From assembly GCF_030441895.1 (NCBI RefSeq), contig NZ_JARJAS010000045.1: DNA of 5,640 bases; one strand, written 5' to 3'. This stretch comes from Enterococcus_D entomosocium (GTDB taxonomy: Bacteria > Bacillota > Bacilli > Lactobacillales > Enterococcaceae). Below the pieces are notes generated by a model. It saw only the letters and a list, made by a program, of their open reading frames with translations. It ran no database searches and was not told the DNA's origin. The translations under genes were made by a program, and so were the position numbers. Below, one piece after another: positions 5,316 through 5,640 of this stretch. The number at the start of each line of letters is the position of its first letter. The first letter of the stretch is position 1.

Positions 5316-5640
5316 ACAAAAGTCGCCACACTTCTATATGGAGGGGTATTCCCATTTTGTTTCTTTAGATAAGCAAAAATATCATCTTCAAACTCATCTA
5401 AAAGCTTTCCGTAAGAGATCGACTCACCTTCTTGACCATATGAGCTCATCCCCTCGTTACCCTTACGGTTAAATCGCTTGATCGTACATTCGACTACGAT
5501 ATAGTTTAAAGCTGCAGGAACGCTCTCTAAGAAGCCCAAACGTACACATAACTGGCTTGAAATTCGCTTGATAAAGTCAGTTAACTGCTTATCGAGTTCT
5601 TCATCATCAACTTCTAGCGACCGTTTCACTTCTTCTAAGG
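5312..5640 (-). CDS. gp6-like head-tail connector, start outside the window
   Basis: Small head-tail connector protein of the phage gp6-like family, which forms the ring below the portal and begins DNA retention and tail attachment. The frame is open to the window edge. A GTG at 5629 could be called as start, but the codons before it continue LEE-VKRSLEVDDEELDKQL, the usual N-terminal helix of this family (typically TLEEVK-x-x-L-x-V-D followed by acidic residues). The true start therefore most likely lies a few codons beyond 5640. Other family-like parts are the helix FIKRISSQLCVRLG, AALNYIVVECTIKRFNRKGNEGMSSYGQEGESISY, with the RxGxEGMSS-type loop, and a helix FEDDIFAYLKKQ. It ends with TGA overlapping the next start by four bases. 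About 108 residues are visible. Confidence 0.85.
   Translation of the reverse strand, partial: LEEVKRSLEVDDEELDKQLTDFIKRISSQLCVRLGFLESVPAALNYIVVECTIKRFNRKGNEGMSSYGQEGESISYGKLLDEFEDDIFAYLKKQNGNTPPYRSVATFV

Noticed and set aside
5312..5629. GTG at 5629 as the start of the connector gene.
   Set aside because: The frame continues upstream with codons (L-E-E) that match the usual N-terminal helix of gp6-like connectors, and no ribosome binding site is in the 11 bases visible before it. The gene is cut by the window edge.

Overview
The window is a stretch of the late structural region of a tailed phage or prophage with a long non-contractile tail (siphovirus type). Every real gene is on the minus strand, so the genes read from right (5640) to left (1). 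Strong AGGAGG-type ribosome binding sites, AT-leaning sequence, a TP901-1-type major tail protein and a Dit-type distal tail protein all point to a phage of low-GC Gram-positive bacteria (Firmicutes, for example lactic acid bacteria, Listeria or Enterococcus relatives). The exact host cannot be told from this window. No integrase, regulator, lysis gene or host gene is visible, so whether it is a free phage or a prophage is open.

Layout in transcription order. First comes the head-tail joining set: a gp6-like head-tail connector (5640-5312, start cut off by the window edge), a small probable head-closure/stopper protein (5315-4986), an HK97-gp10-like neck/tail completion protein with a TTG start (4993-4652), and a DUF806-like probable tail terminator (4643-4245). 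The tail tube follows: the TP901-1-family major tail protein (4244-3738). Then come the tail assembly chaperones gpG (3695-3348) and its probable -1 frameshift extension gpGT (3695-3037), the 902-residue tape measure protein (3020-312), and the first 100 residues of the distal tail protein Dit (301-1, continuing outside the window). There is no intergenic stretch above 45 bases. The genes are packed with overlaps or very short gaps and are presumably one late transcript.

How they work together: the connector and closure proteins seal the DNA-filled head and make the joining surface. The terminator caps the tail tube. Major tail protein polymerises around the tape measure, which sets tail length and is kept soluble by gpG/gpGT. 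Dit forms the hub at the distal end to which the baseplate or receptor-binding proteins attach.

This is a classic tail module and I did not find a new biological system in it. The points most worth a second look are a canonical A AAA AAG slippery heptamer placed where gpG must shift into gpGT, a terminator-like hairpin that begins inside the major tail protein stop codon, and an 11-residue aromatic register in the tape measure protein that runs unbroken for 23 steps.
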